Below are positions 46,169 through 55,191 of a stretch of DNA of 64,000 nucleotides, piece after piece. A program made the position numbers and the translations under genes. The stretch's first letter is position 1. The number at the start of each line of letters is the position of its first letter. The DNA is from Cellulomonas xiejunii (GTDB lineage: Bacteria > Actinomycetota > Actinomycetes > Actinomycetales > Cellulomonadaceae). Under the pieces are notes generated by a model. The model was not told where the DNA came from. It did no database searches and was given only the letters and a program-made list of their open reading frames with translations. The DNA lies in the NCBI RefSeq assembly GCF_024508315.1, contig NZ_CP101987.1:3596001-3660000 (forward strand), in the 5' to 3' direction.

Positions 46169-46780
46169 TCAGCGGCTGCGGACCAGGTCCTCCACGGCGT
46201 CGCGCAGCGTCGCCCGGGCGGCGTCGGCGTCGTCGAGGTAGCCCGCGACCATGGCCCCGTCGCGCAGCGCCGTCCAGCGGCGCCCGCCCTCCTGCGGGTC
46301 GGGGTGGCCGCCGACGCGCAGGGCGCGCGTGGCCGCGTCCTGGAGCCAGTCCCGGTGCGCGCGCACGACGCGCCGCACAGGGCTGCCGGGGTCGGGGAAC
46401 TCCGCGGCGGCGTTGATGAACGGGCAGCCGCGGAAGCCGGGCCGGCACAGCTCGTCGGCGACGCGCAGCGTCATGCCCGTGAGCCACCGCGCCGCCGCGG
46501 CGGGGTCCTGCGGCACGTCGCCGACGGCCTCGCGCACGGCACGGTCGGTCGCGTCGAGGTACGCGACGACCAGCGCCTCCTTGCCGGGGAAGTGCCGGTA
46601 GAAGGTCGCGCGCGTGACGCCGGCCTCGGCGATGACGCGGTCGACGCCGACGGCCCGGACGCCGTCGGCGTAGAAGAGCTCGGACGCGGTGCGCAGCAGC
46701 CGCGCGCGGGCGGCGGACGGCCCGCGCGCCCCGACGGGGTCCGGCGTCGCACCGGTGCCCCGACCGTCTGCGGTTGACAT
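46169..46780 (-). CDS. TetR-family repressor, divergent from ohr
   Basis: This 203-aa regulator has an N-terminal helix-turn-helix (about 28-70, GVRAVGVDRVIAEAGVTRATFYRHFPGKEALV) and a ligand domain containing two cysteines (LCRPGFRGCPFINAAAEF). The RGCPF motif is common in TetR proteins of the LmrA/YxaF-like group. ATG 46780 has GGGAGG upstream. It is divergent from ohr, with a palindrome between them, so it most likely represses ohr and itself. The two Cys could sense oxidants, which is inference. Confidence 0.85.
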   Translation of the reverse strand: MSTADGRGTGATPDPVGARGPSAARARLLRTASELFYADGVRAVGVDRVIAEAGVTRATFYRHFPGKEALVVAYLDATDRAVREAVGDVPQDPAAAARWLTGMTLRVADELCRPGFRGCPFINAAAEFPDPGSPVRRVVRAHRDWLQDAATRALRVGGHPDPQEGGRRWTALRDGAMVAGYLDDADAARATLRDAVEDLVRSR

Positions 46781-46812
46781 CCCGGCCTCCCGGAGGTGAG
46801 GTGGAGCGGTAA

Positions 46813-46830
46813 AGAGAACGAACGTTCTGT
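46813..46830. promoter_or_regulatory. TetR operator between tetR and ohr
   Basis: AGAACGAACGTTCT (46815-46828) is a perfect inverted repeat of AGAACG with a two-base centre; the outer bases nearly extend it. It lies 17 bases upstream of the ohr ATG and 34 bases from the tetR ATG, covering both promoters. Confidence 0.75.
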
Positions 46831-46845
46831 CTAGGAGGCTATCCC

Positions 46846-47268
46846 ATGCCCGCTCTGTACACCGCCGTCGCCACCGCCACGGGCGAGGGCCGCGAGGGCC
46901 ACACCCGCAGCTCCGACGGGCTCGTCGACGTCGACCTCGCCGTCCCGCGCGAGATGGGCGGCCCCGGCGGCGCCACCAACCCCGAGCAGCTGTTCGCCGC
47001 CGGGTACGCCGCCTGCTTCCACAGCGCGCTGAAGTCCGTGGCCCGGCGCGACACGGTGACCTTCACCGACTCCGCGGTCACCGCCGAGGTCGACATCGGC
47101 CCCACGGACGGCGGTGGCTTCGGGCTCGAGATCACGCTGCGCGTCGAGCTCGGCGGCGTCGACCAGGCGACGGCCGAGCGCCTCGTCGAGGCCGCGCACC
47201 AGGTGTGCCCGTACTCGAACGCGACGCGCGGGAACGTGCCCGTCACGCTGGAGACGGTGACCGCCTGA
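46846..47268 (+). CDS. ohr: Organic hydroperoxide resistance protein Ohr
   Basis: This 140-aa OsmC-superfamily peroxidase reduces organic hydroperoxides. The two redox cysteines are Cys57 (AACFHSALK) and Cys121 (HQVCPYSNATRGN). Supporting residues are Arg21 and Glu48 (NPEQLF), matching Ohr rather than OsmC. ATG 46846 has GGAGG. Ohr is usually controlled by the MarR-type OhrR, but here a TetR gene with an intervening palindrome takes that place. Confidence 0.95.
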   Translation: MPALYTAVATATGEGREGHTRSSDGLVDVDLAVPREMGGPGGATNPEQLFAAGYAACFHSALKSVARRDTVTFTDSAVTAEVDIGPTDGGGFGLEITLRVELGGVDQATAERLVEAAHQVCPYSNATRGNVPVTLETVTA

Positions 47269-47299
47269 CGCACCCGGCAGCCGCCGGACGGCCCGCCGC

Positions 47300-47818
47300 T
47301 CAGCGCGCGTGACCGCCCGGCGGGTCGACCGTCGTGCACGCCGCGCACAGCCCCGACAGCGCGACGTGCGTCGGCTCGACCGTGAACCCGTCGCGCTCCA
47401 GCACCGTGCGGGCGACGTCGTCGAGGAGGTCGCCCGGCAGGTCCTGGACCGCACCGCACCGGCGGCACTCGGCGTGCAGGTGCTCGCGCCCCCCGTGCGC
47501 CAGGTGGTACGCCGTGCCGGTGCGCCGCACGTGCACGTGCTGGACGACCCCGAGGTCCGCGAGCGCGTCGAGCGTCCGGTAGACCGTGGCGCGGTGCACC
47601 CCCGCGTCGAGGGCCGCCACCCGGCCGACGATCTCCTCCGCGCCGAGGTGCTCGCCGTGGCACGCCAGGACCGTCAGCACCGCGCGCCGCGCGCGCGTCA
47701 TGCGCTCGCCGCGCGCCCGCAGGAGCGCCCCGACGCGCTCGATCGTGGTCGCCGGGTCCACGGCCACCGCGCCTGCGACCCCGTCCCCTGCCGGCCGCCG
47801 GACGACCTCGCTCGTCAT
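47300..47818 (-). CDS. Fur-family metalloregulator (Nur/Zur/Fur type)
   Basis: This 172-aa repressor has the winged helix (about 40-110: LGAEEIVGRVAALDAGVHRATVYRTLDALADLG), the HGGREHLHAECRRCG metal region, and two CxxC pairs (CRRC, CAAC) for structural zinc. A ~35-residue extension precedes the usual N-terminus. Divergence from a NiCoT permease suggests it is a nickel-responsive Nur, but Zur or Fur cannot be ruled out by sequence. ATG 47818 has GGGAGGGGCGG upstream. Confidence 0.85.
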   Translation of the reverse strand: MTSEVVRRPAGDGVAGAVAVDPATTIERVGALLRARGERMTRARRAVLTVLACHGEHLGAEEIVGRVAALDAGVHRATVYRTLDALADLGVVQHVHVRRTGTAYHLAHGGREHLHAECRRCGAVQDLPGDLLDDVARTVLERDGFTVEPTHVALSGLCAACTTVDPPGGHAR

Positions 47819-47871
47819 CGCCCCCGCCCCTCCCGACGACGGACGCCCGCCCGTCCGGTTCACGGTGGTCC

Positions 47872-47877
47872 ACTCTA
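47872..47877 (-). promoter_or_regulatory. Likely -10 of the fur-family gene
   Basis: TAGAGT on the minus strand, giving a leader of about 50 bases that contains the Shine-Dalgarno sequence. Confidence 0.4.
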
Positions 47878-47933
47878 GGACGGGCGGTCTGCCCGGTGTC
47901 ACCCGTTCTGGTGCAGTCACGACCGTGTCGCAG

Positions 47934-47939
47934 TAGCGT
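47934..47939 (+). promoter_or_regulatory. Likely -10 of the nickel/cobalt permease
   Basis: TAGCGT lies 57 bases before ATG 47996. The leader ends with GGGGGGAGC, a good Shine-Dalgarno sequence. Confidence 0.4.
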
Positions 47940-47995
47940 GGCAGACGGCGCACGCACGCGATGCCGTCGGGCGCCACGCATCCGGGGGGAGCGCC

Positions 47996-49129
47996 ATGAC
48001 AGCGACGTCGGGCACGCGCACAGGGACCGTCCGCGGCCGGGGCCGCCTGACCAGGGGCGAGTGGGCGTCGATCTCCGTGATGGGGGCGGTCGTGCTCGCG
48101 CTCACGGTCGTCGGCTGGGGCGTGCTCGTCCTGGTCGTCGCGCCCGCGCACTACCAGGTCGACTCGACGACGGTCTTCGGCGTCGGGCTGGGGCTGACCG
48201 CCTACACCCTCGGCATGCGGCACGCCTTCGACGCCGACCACATCGCCGCGATCGACAACACCACGCGCAAGCTCATGGCCGACGGGCAGCGGCCCGTGTC
48301 CGTCGGGTTCTGGTTCTCGCTCGGGCACTCGAGCATCGTGTTCCTGCTGTGCATCCTGCTGGCGTTCGGCGTGCGCGCGCTGGCCGGGCAGGTCGAGGAC
48401 GAGTCGTCGACGCTGCAGCAGACCACCGGGATGATCGGCATCTCGGTGTCCGCGGTGTTCCTGCTCGTCATCGGCGTCGTCAACCTCGTCGTGCTCCGCC
48501 AGATCCTGCGGGTGTTCCGCGACATGCGCGGCGGCGCGTACGACGAGGCGACGCTCGAGCAGCACCTGGCCAACCGCGGCCTGATGAACCGCATCCTGTC
48601 CGGCGCGACCAAGGCCGTCCGCAAGCCGTGGCACATGTACCCCGTGGGCCTGCTCTTCGGCCTGGGGTTCGACACCGCCACCGAGGTCTCGCTGCTCGTG
48701 CTCGCGGGCGGCGCCGCGGCGTTCGAGCTGCCCTGGTACGCGATCCTCACACTGCCCGTGCTGTTCGCCGCGGGGATGACCCTGCTCGACTCGATCGACG
48801 GCTGCTTCATGAACTTCGCCTACGGGTGGGCGTTCTCGCAGCCCGTGCGCAAGGTCTACTACAACCTCACCGTCACGGGGCTGTCGGTCGCCGTCGCGCT
48901 GCTCATCGGGGGCATCGAGGTGATGTCCGTCCTCACCGAGAAGCTGGGCCTGGAGTCCGGTCCCGTCGCGTGGGTCGGTGGTCTCGACCTCGGCTACGTG
49001 GGCTTCCTCGTGGTCGGGCTGTTCGTCGGGACGTGGGCCGTCTCGCTCGCGGTGTGGCGCTTCGGGCGCGTCGAGGAGCGCTGGACCGCGCACCTGCGAC
49101 CCGCACCCGCGACCACCGAGCGCGACTGA
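47996..49129 (+). CDS. NiCoT-family nickel/cobalt permease
   Basis: This 377-aa transporter has about eight membrane helices. The diagnostic helix-2 motif GMRHAFDADHIAAIDN (HxxxxDH) is at about 78-93, LGFDTATE at about 220-227, and GMTLLDSIDGCFMNFAY follows. NiCoT proteins import Ni2+ and/or Co2+ with high affinity; metal choice cannot be read reliably from the sequence. The Fur-family regulator is divergent. No urease or hydrogenase genes are in the window. It is convergent with kdpE. Confidence 0.93.
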   Translation: MTATSGTRTGTVRGRGRLTRGEWASISVMGAVVLALTVVGWGVLVLVVAPAHYQVDSTTVFGVGLGLTAYTLGMRHAFDADHIAAIDNTTRKLMADGQRPVSVGFWFSLGHSSIVFLLCILLAFGVRALAGQVEDESSTLQQTTGMIGISVSAVFLLVIGVVNLVVLRQILRVFRDMRGGAYDEATLEQHLANRGLMNRILSGATKAVRKPWHMYPVGLLFGLGFDTATEVSLLVLAGGAAAFELPWYAILTLPVLFAAGMTLLDSIDGCFMNFAYGWAFSQPVRKVYYNLTVTGLSVAVALLIGGIEVMSVLTEKLGLESGPVAWVGGLDLGYVGFLVVGLFVGTWAVSLAVWRFGRVEERWTAHLRPAPATTERD

Positions 49130-49138
49130 GGCACCGCG

Positions 49139-49840
49139 TCACCCCGCCGTGCCGACCGCACCGTCGGGCTCGAAGCGGTAGCCCATCCCCGCCTCCGTCA
49201 GCAGGTGGCGGGGGTGCGCCGGCACGGGCTCGAGCTTCTTGCGCAGCTGCGCGACGTACAGCCGCAGGTAGCCGGTGTCCGTGACGTGCTGCGAACCCCA
49301 AATCTCGGTCAGCAGGGTCTGGCGCGTCACGAGCCGGCCGGGGTTGCGCACCAGCCGCTCGAGCACCTGCCACTCGGTCGGGGTCAGGCGCACGTGCGCA
49401 CCGTCGCGCAGCACGGTCCGGGCCGACAGGTCGACGGTCACGTCACCGAACCGCACGACGGGCGCGGCGGTGCTGTCCTCGTGCGTCGCCCGCCGGGTGA
49501 GCGCGCGGATGCGTGCCAGGACCTCCTCGATCGAGAACGGCTTGGTCACGTAGTCGTCGGCGCCGGCGTCGAGCGCCTCGACCTTGTCCGCCGCGCCCGT
49601 GCGTCCCGACACGACGAGGATCGGCGCCTCGGACCAGCCCCGCACGGCGTGGATGACGTCGACGCCGTCGAGGCCGGGCATGCCGAGGTCGAGCATGAGG
49701 ACGTCGGGCCGGTGGTCGATCGCCGCCGTGATGGCCTGCGGGCCCGACGTGGCGGTCACGACGTCGTACCCCTGCACCGCGAGCGTGATCCGCAGCGCCC
49801 GCAGGATCTGCGGGTCGTCGTCCGCGACGAGGATCCTCAT
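49139..49840 (-). CDS. kdpE: Response regulator KdpE
   Basis: This 233-aa OmpR/PhoB-type regulator has a receiver domain (Asp8, Asp9, phospho-acceptor Asp51 and Lys100 in VTKPFS) and a winged-helix DNA-binding domain (about 130-225, with LTPTEWQVLERLVRNPG). It should activate the kdp operon when phosphorylated by KdpD. ATG 49840 overlaps the kdpD stop as ATGA. It is the last gene of the operon. Confidence 0.95.
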   Translation of the reverse strand: MRILVADDDPQILRALRITLAVQGYDVVTATSGPQAITAAIDHRPDVLMLDLGMPGLDGVDVIHAVRGWSEAPILVVSGRTGAADKVEALDAGADDYVTKPFSIEEVLARIRALTRRATHEDSTAAPVVRFGDVTVDLSARTVLRDGAHVRLTPTEWQVLERLVRNPGRLVTRQTLLTEIWGSQHVTDTGYLRLYVAQLRKKLEPVPAHPRHLLTEAGMGYRFEPDGAVGTAG

Positions 49841-52383
49841 GCCGCCCCCTCCGTGCCGTCCGTGCCGTCCGTGCCGTCCGTCCCGTCCGTGCCGTCCGCC
49901 GCGACCGCGGGCAGCGCCACCACCATCGTCAGGCCGCCACCCGGCGTGTCCTCGGGGGTGAGCGTGCCGCCCATGCCGGTGACGAACCCCTTGGACAGCG
50001 CGAGCCCAAGCCCCAGGCCGGTCGAGTTGTCGGTGTCCCCGAGCCGCTGGAACGGCACGAACACGTCGTCGCGCCGCTCGCGCGGGATGCCGGGACCGTG
50101 GTCGACGACGCGGATCTGCACGGTGCCGGCGAACGCGCTGGTCGCGACGTGCACCCGCGTGCCGGGTGGCGCGTGGCGCGTCGCGTTGGCGAGCAGGTTC
50201 ACCACGACGCGTTGCAGCAGCACGGGGTCCCCGACGACGGGCGGCACGTCGAGGTCGAGGTCGAGCCCGACCTCGTCCGGGCCGAGGCCCAGCTCGTCGA
50301 GCGCCACCAGGACGACGTCGGCGGTGTCGACGTGCGCCCGCGCGAACGCGAGCACGCCCGCGTCGAGCCGGCTGACGTCGAGGAGGTCCGTCATGAGGGT
50401 CGCCAGGGCGCGCAGGCTCTCGTCGGCGGTGTCGAGCAGCTCGGCGTGGTCGGCGGCGCTGAGCCGTGCGCCGCCCGTGCGCAGACCGCCGACCGCCGCC
50501 GTCGCGGCGCTCAGCGGGCGGCGCAGGTCGTGGCTGAGGGCCGAGAGCAGCGCGCTGCGCACGCGGTCGGACTCGGTGAGGTGGTCGACCTCGCTGGCCG
50601 CCGACGCGAGGTCGCTGTGCTCGAGCGCCGCGCGCAGCTGCACCGCGATGACGTTGAGCAGCCGCCGCTCGGAGGCCGCCAGCGGCGGGCCGTACAGCTC
50701 GAGCGCCGCGCGCTCGTCGACGGTCACGGTCGTGGACGGGTCGCCCGACGGGACCTCGCCGTCCGACGCGAGCACCGTGCCGGCCGGGCCGGCGCCCACG
50801 ACGAGGCGCGCCGCCGTCATGCCGAACGCCTCGCGGGCACGGCCGACGAGTGCCGCGACGGCGTCCTGCCCGCGCAGCACGCTGCCGGCGACCGTGGCCA
50901 GCAGCTCGGACTCTGCGGCGGCGCGGTGCGCGGCCTGCGTGGTCCGGGCGGCGCGGTCCACCACGACGCTGACGAGCACGGCGATGACGACGTACAGGAC
51001 GAGCGTCATCAGCTGCACCGGGTCCGCCACGGTGACGGTCCGGTACGGCTCGACGAAGAAGAAGTCGATGGTCAGGCCCGACAGCACCGCGGCGTACACC
51101 GCGGGCCACGCACCGCCGACGAGCGCGACCAGCACGACGAGCAGCTGGTAGGCCAGCACGTCGGTGCTCGCGGTGCCCTCGCCGCGCGTCGCGACGAGCA
51201 GCCAGGTCAGCAGCGGCCCGCCGACGACCGCGAGCGCGAACCCGGCCACGCGGCGCCGTAGCGTCAGCGCACCGCCGATGCGCGGCAGCGTCGGCCGCGC
51301 GCCGGCGGCGGCGTGGTTGACGACGTGCACGTCGATCTTGCCCGCCTCGCGGGTCACGGTGGCGCCGATGCCCGGGCCGCTGAGCGCGGTGGCGAGCCAG
51401 CCGCGGCGGGACACGCCGATGACGAGCTGCGTCGCGTCCACCGCGGTGGCGAACTCGACGAGCGCGCGCGGCACGTCGTCGCCGACGACCTGGTGGTACG
51501 TGCCGCCCAGCTGCTCGACGAGCGCCCGCTGGTGCGCGAGCGCGCCGGGCGCCGCACCGCGCAGGCCGTCCTGGCGCGTCACGTGCACGGCCAGCAGCTG
51601 CCCGCCCGCCGAGCGCGCGGCGATGCGCGCACCGCGCCGGATCAGCGTCTCCCCCTCCGGGCCGCCCGTGAGCGTGACGACGACCCGCTCGCGCGCCTCC
51701 CACGGGCTGTCGATGCCGTGCTCGGTGCGGTACAGGCGCAGCGCGGCGTCGACCTCGTCGGCCAGCCACAGCAGCGCGAGCTCGCGCAGCGCCGTGAGGT
51801 TGCCGAGGCGGAAGTAGTTCGACAGGGCGGCGTCGACGCGCTCGGCCGGGTACACGTACCCGCCGGCGAGCCGGTCGCGCAGCGCCTGCGGCGCGAGGTC
51901 GACCACCTCGACCTGGTCGGCGGCCCGCAGCACGGCGTCGGGGACCGTCTCGCGCTGGACGACGCCGGTGATCTTCTCCACGACGTCGTTGAGGGACTCG
52001 ATGTGCTGGATGTTCACCGTCGAGAGCACGTCGATCCCGGCGTCGAGCAGCGCGTCGACGTCCTGCCAGCGCTTGGTGCGTGCCAGGCCGGGGGCGTTGG
52101 TGTGCGCGAGCTCGTCGACCAGTGCGACGTCCGGGCGGCGGGCCAGCACGGCGTCGACGTCGAGCTCGGTGAGCTCGACCTCCCGGTGCCGGACCGTGCG
52201 GCGCGGCACCACCTCCAGGCCCTCGACCATCGCGGCCGTGTGGGCGCGGCCGTGGGTCTCCACGACCGCGACCACGACGTCACGCCCCTCGTCACGCAGG
52301 CGGCGGCCCTCCTCGAGCATCGCGTAGGTCTTGCCCACGCCCGGTGCCGCACCGAGGAGGACGCGGAGCCGCCCACGCGCCAT
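49837..52383 (-). CDS. kdpD: Sensor histidine kinase KdpD
   Basis: This 848-aa K+-sensing kinase has a KdpD N-terminal domain with Walker A GAAPGVGKT (11-19) and DELAHTN, a USP-like domain (about 230-350), four membrane helices (about 375-475), a GAF-like segment (about 490-610), HisKA with the His in SALSHDLRRPL, and HATPase (about 720-830). The protein ends in a DGT repeat tail (five copies) encoded by a 9-bp microsatellite. ATG 52383 is two bases from the kdpC stop. Confidence 0.95.
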   Translation of the reverse strand: MARGRLRVLLGAAPGVGKTYAMLEEGRRLRDEGRDVVVAVVETHGRAHTAAMVEGLEVVPRRTVRHREVELTELDVDAVLARRPDVALVDELAHTNAPGLARTKRWQDVDALLDAGIDVLSTVNIQHIESLNDVVEKITGVVQRETVPDAVLRAADQVEVVDLAPQALRDRLAGGYVYPAERVDAALSNYFRLGNLTALRELALLWLADEVDAALRLYRTEHGIDSPWEARERVVVTLTGGPEGETLIRRGARIAARSAGGQLLAVHVTRQDGLRGAAPGALAHQRALVEQLGGTYHQVVGDDVPRALVEFATAVDATQLVIGVSRRGWLATALSGPGIGATVTREAGKIDVHVVNHAAAGARPTLPRIGGALTLRRRVAGFALAVVGGPLLTWLLVATRGEGTASTDVLAYQLLVVLVALVGGAWPAVYAAVLSGLTIDFFFVEPYRTVTVADPVQLMTLVLYVVIAVLVSVVVDRAARTTQAAHRAAAESELLATVAGSVLRGQDAVAALVGRAREAFGMTAARLVVGAGPAGTVLASDGEVPSGDPSTTVTVDERAALELYGPPLAASERRLLNVIAVQLRAALEHSDLASAASEVDHLTESDRVRSALLSALSHDLRRPLSAATAAVGGLRTGGARLSAADHAELLDTADESLRALATLMTDLLDVSRLDAGVLAFARAHVDTADVVLVALDELGLGPDEVGLDLDLDVPPVVGDPVLLQRVVVNLLANATRHAPPGTRVHVATSAFAGTVQIRVVDHGPGIPRERRDDVFVPFQRLGDTDNSTGLGLGLALSKGFVTGMGGTLTPEDTPGGGLTMVVALPAVAADGTDGTDGTDGTDGTEGAA
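49851..49899 (-). repeat. 9-bp microsatellite at the 3' end of kdpD
   Basis: About five units of GTGCCGTCC (plus strand) occur in tandem, one with a single substitution. They encode the repeated Asp-Gly-Thr just before the kdpD stop. Unit loss or gain stays in frame. Confidence 0.8.
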
Positions 52384-52385
52384 GC

Positions 52386-53000
52386 TCAGCCCTCCCGGTC
52401 GTCGAGGGCGAGGTTGAGCCGCAGCACGTTCACGGTCGGCTCGCCCACGAACCCCAGGCCGCGTCCCCCAGTGTGCCGCGCCACGAGGTCGGCGACGTCC
52501 CGCTCCGACATCCCGCGTGCGGCGGCGACGCGCGGCACCTGCAGCGCCGCGTACGCGGGGCTGACGTGCGGGTCCAGGCCGGACGCGGACGCGGTGACGG
52601 CGTCGGCGGGCACGTCGGCCGGATCGACCCCCTCCAGGGCCGCGACCTGCGCGCGCCGGTCCTCGATCGCGGCGACCAGGTCCGGGTTCTCCGGCCCCAG
52701 GTTGGAGCCGGACGACGCCCCCGCGTCGTACCCGTCGCCCGCGGCCGAGGGCCGGGACTGGAAGTACCGGGCCAGCGGCTCGCCGTCCGCGTCGGTGAAC
52801 GACTGCCCGATCAGCGCGGACCCGACGACGGTGCCGTCGGGGCCGGTGAGGAGCGAGCCGCGCGCCTGCGCGGGGGCGACCAGCTGCGCGACGCCCGTGA
52901 CGACGGCGGTGTAGCCGACGCCGAGCAGCAGGGTGAGGACGACCATGGCGCGGACGGCGACGCCCAGGGTGCGGGCGGCGGTGCGGGTGGCGAGGGGCAT
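52386..53000 (-). CDS. kdpC: K+-transporting ATPase subunit C
   Basis: This 204-aa subunit stabilises the KdpFABC complex. It has one N-terminal membrane helix (about 12-32), then the conserved GSALIGQSF, YFQSRPSAAGDGYDAGASSGSNLGP, DAVTASASGLDPHVSPAYA and GEPTVNVLRLNLAL. ATG 53000 has GAGGAGA upstream, 34 bases after kdpB. Confidence 0.95.
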   Translation of the reverse strand: MPLATRTAARTLGVAVRAMVVLTLLLGVGYTAVVTGVAQLVAPAQARGSLLTGPDGTVVGSALIGQSFTDADGEPLARYFQSRPSAAGDGYDAGASSGSNLGPENPDLVAAIEDRRAQVAALEGVDPADVPADAVTASASGLDPHVSPAYAALQVPRVAAARGMSERDVADLVARHTGGRGLGFVGEPTVNVLRLNLALDDREG

Positions 53001-53034
53001 GCGGGTTCTCCTCGTGCGGGACGGGACGGGGGCG

Positions 53035-55191
53035 TCAGTAGCCGGGCAGGAGGCGGACGACGAGGTCGATGAGCCAGATGCCGACGAACGGCACGACGAC
53101 GCCGCCGAGCCCGTAGACCAGGAGGTTGCGCCCGAGGACGGCGGAGGCGTCGAGAGGCCGGTACCGCACGCCGCGCAGCGCGAGCGGGATGAGCGCGACG
53201 ATGACGAGCGCGTTGAACACGACCGCGGACAGCACCGCGGACGACGGCGAGTGCAGGCCCATGACGTTCAGCACCGCGAGCCCCGGGAACACGCCCATGA
53301 ACATCGCGGGGATGATCGCGAAGTACTTGGCGACGTCGTTGGCGATCGAGAACGTCGTCAGCGCGCCGCGCGTGATGAGCAGCTGCTTGCCGATCCGCAC
53401 GACGTCGATGAGCTTGGTCGGGTCCGAGTCGAGGTCGACCATGTTGCCGGCCTCCTTCGCGGCCGACGTGCCGGTGTTCATCGCCATCCCGACGTCGGCC
53501 TGCGCGAGCGCCGGGGCGTCGTTGGTGCCGTCGCCCGTCATTGCGACGAGGTGGCCCCCGGCCTGCTCGCGACGGATCAGCGCGAGCTTGTCCTCCGGCG
53601 TCGCCTCGGCCAGGACGTCGTCGACGCCCGCCTCGGCCGCGATGGCGTGGGCGGTCACGGGGTTGTCGCCCGTGACCATGACCGTGCGGATGCCCATGGC
53701 GCGCAGCTCGGCGAACCGCTGGGCGAGCCCTTCCTTGACGACGTCCTTGAGGTGCACGACGCCGAGCACGCGGCCCGCGCGGCCGGGTCCCGCGACCGCG
53801 ACGACCAGCGGCGTGCCGCCGGACCGTGCGACGTGCTCGACGGCGGCGTCCAGCTCGGCCCGGACGTCGGGCGCCACGGGCGTCCCCTCCGTCTCGAGCC
53901 ACGCGACGACCGCCGAACCGGCCCCCTTGCGGATCCGCGTGCCGTCGGGCTCGTCGAGCCCGGACATGCGGGTCTGCGCGGTGAACGGCACGACCTCCCC
54001 GGGCACGACCGTGCCCACGTCGGCGCCGCTGCGGCGCGCCAGGTCGACGACCGACGTGCCCTCGGGCGTCGGGTCGGCCAGCGACGCGAGCGCCGCGGCC
54101 CGCACGAGCTCCGCCTGCGGGACGTCGCCCAGCGCGACGAACGACACCGCCTGCCGGTTGCCGTAGGTGATCGTGCCGGTCTTGTCGAGCAGCAGCGTCG
54201 TCACGTCGCCCGCGGCCTCGACGGCCCGCCCGGACATGGCGAGCACGTTGTGCTGCACCAGCCGGTCCATGCCGGCGATGCCGATGGCGGACAGCAGCGC
54301 GCCGATCGTCGTCGGGATCAGGCAGACCAGCAGCGCGACGAGGACGGCGACGCTCACGGGCTCCGCCGCGTACGACGCGATCGGGTTCAGCGTGAGCGCG
54401 ACGACGACGAACACGACCGACAGCGCCGCCAGCAGGATCGACAGCGCGATCTCGTTGGGGGTCTTCTGCCGGCTCGCCCCCTCCACCAGCGCGATCATCC
54501 GGTCGACGAACGTCTCCCCCGGCTTCGAGGTGATGCGCACGACGACCCGGTCGGACAGCACGCGCGTCCCGCCCGTGACGGCCGAGCGGTCACCCCCGGA
54601 CTCGCGGATGACCGGCGCGGACTCCCCGGTGATCGCCGACTCGTCGACCGACGCGATGCCGTGGACGATCTCTCCGTCCCCGGGCACGAGCTCCCCCGCG
54701 CTGATGACGACGACGTCACCGAGCCGCAGGTCCGCCGACGACACCTCGACCAGCGGAGCACGGGTCGCGCCCGGGTCGCCGGCCTCGTCGTAGGCCGCGA
54801 CCTTGTGGGCCGCCGTCGCCGTGCGGGTGCGTCGCAGGGAGTCCGCCTGCGCCTTGCCGCGCCCCTCGGCGACGGACTCCGCGAGGTTCGCGAACAGGGC
54901 CGTGACCCACAGGACCGCCGCGATGACGCCGGTGAACGACGCGGGCACGGTGGTGCCGCCCGACTCGGCGGGCCCGCCGAGGAAGGGCTCCGCGACGGCC
55001 AGCACGGTGGTGAGCGCCGCACCGACCCAGACCACGAACATCACGGGGTTGCGCCACATGTGCCGCGGGTCGAGCTTGCGGACCGCACCGGGCAGCGCGT
55101 CGCGGACCTGCGCCCACGTGAAGGCGCCGGCGGGGGTGGGCGCCGGGGCGGGCGCGGGAGGGGCGTCGGTGCGTTCGAGCGTGGTGGACAT
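53035..55191 (-). CDS. kdpB: K+-transporting P-type ATPase subunit B
   Basis: This 718-aa P-type ATPase is the energising subunit. It shows the actuator TGES (in ITGESAPVI), the phosphorylation motif DKTGTITYG, the N-domain KGAG motif and [11 protein letters not shown] in the hinge. The first ~30 residues are Pro/Ala-rich. ATG 55191 overlaps the kdpA stop by one base (TGATG). It uses ATP to drive K+ through KdpA. Confidence 0.96.
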   Translation of the reverse strand: MSTTLERTDAPPAPAPAPTPAGAFTWAQVRDALPGAVRKLDPRHMWRNPVMFVVWVGAALTTVLAVAEPFLGGPAESGGTTVPASFTGVIAAVLWVTALFANLAESVAEGRGKAQADSLRRTRTATAAHKVAAYDEAGDPGATRAPLVEVSSADLRLGDVVVISAGELVPGDGEIVHGIASVDESAITGESAPVIRESGGDRSAVTGGTRVLSDRVVVRITSKPGETFVDRMIALVEGASRQKTPNEIALSILLAALSVVFVVVALTLNPIASYAAEPVSVAVLVALLVCLIPTTIGALLSAIGIAGMDRLVQHNVLAMSGRAVEAAGDVTTLLLDKTGTITYGNRQAVSFVALGDVPQAELVRAAALASLADPTPEGTSVVDLARRSGADVGTVVPGEVVPFTAQTRMSGLDEPDGTRIRKGAGSAVVAWLETEGTPVAPDVRAELDAAVEHVARSGGTPLVVAVAGPGRAGRVLGVVHLKDVVKEGLAQRFAELRAMGIRTVMVTGDNPVTAHAIAAEAGVDDVLAEATPEDKLALIRREQAGGHLVAMTGDGTNDAPALAQADVGMAMNTGTSAAKEAGNMVDLDSDPTKLIDVVRIGKQLLITRGALTTFSIANDVAKYFAIIPAMFMGVFPGLAVLNVMGLHSPSSAVLSAVVFNALVIVALIPLALRGVRYRPLDASAVLGRNLLVYGLGGVVVPFVGIWLIDLVVRLLPGY

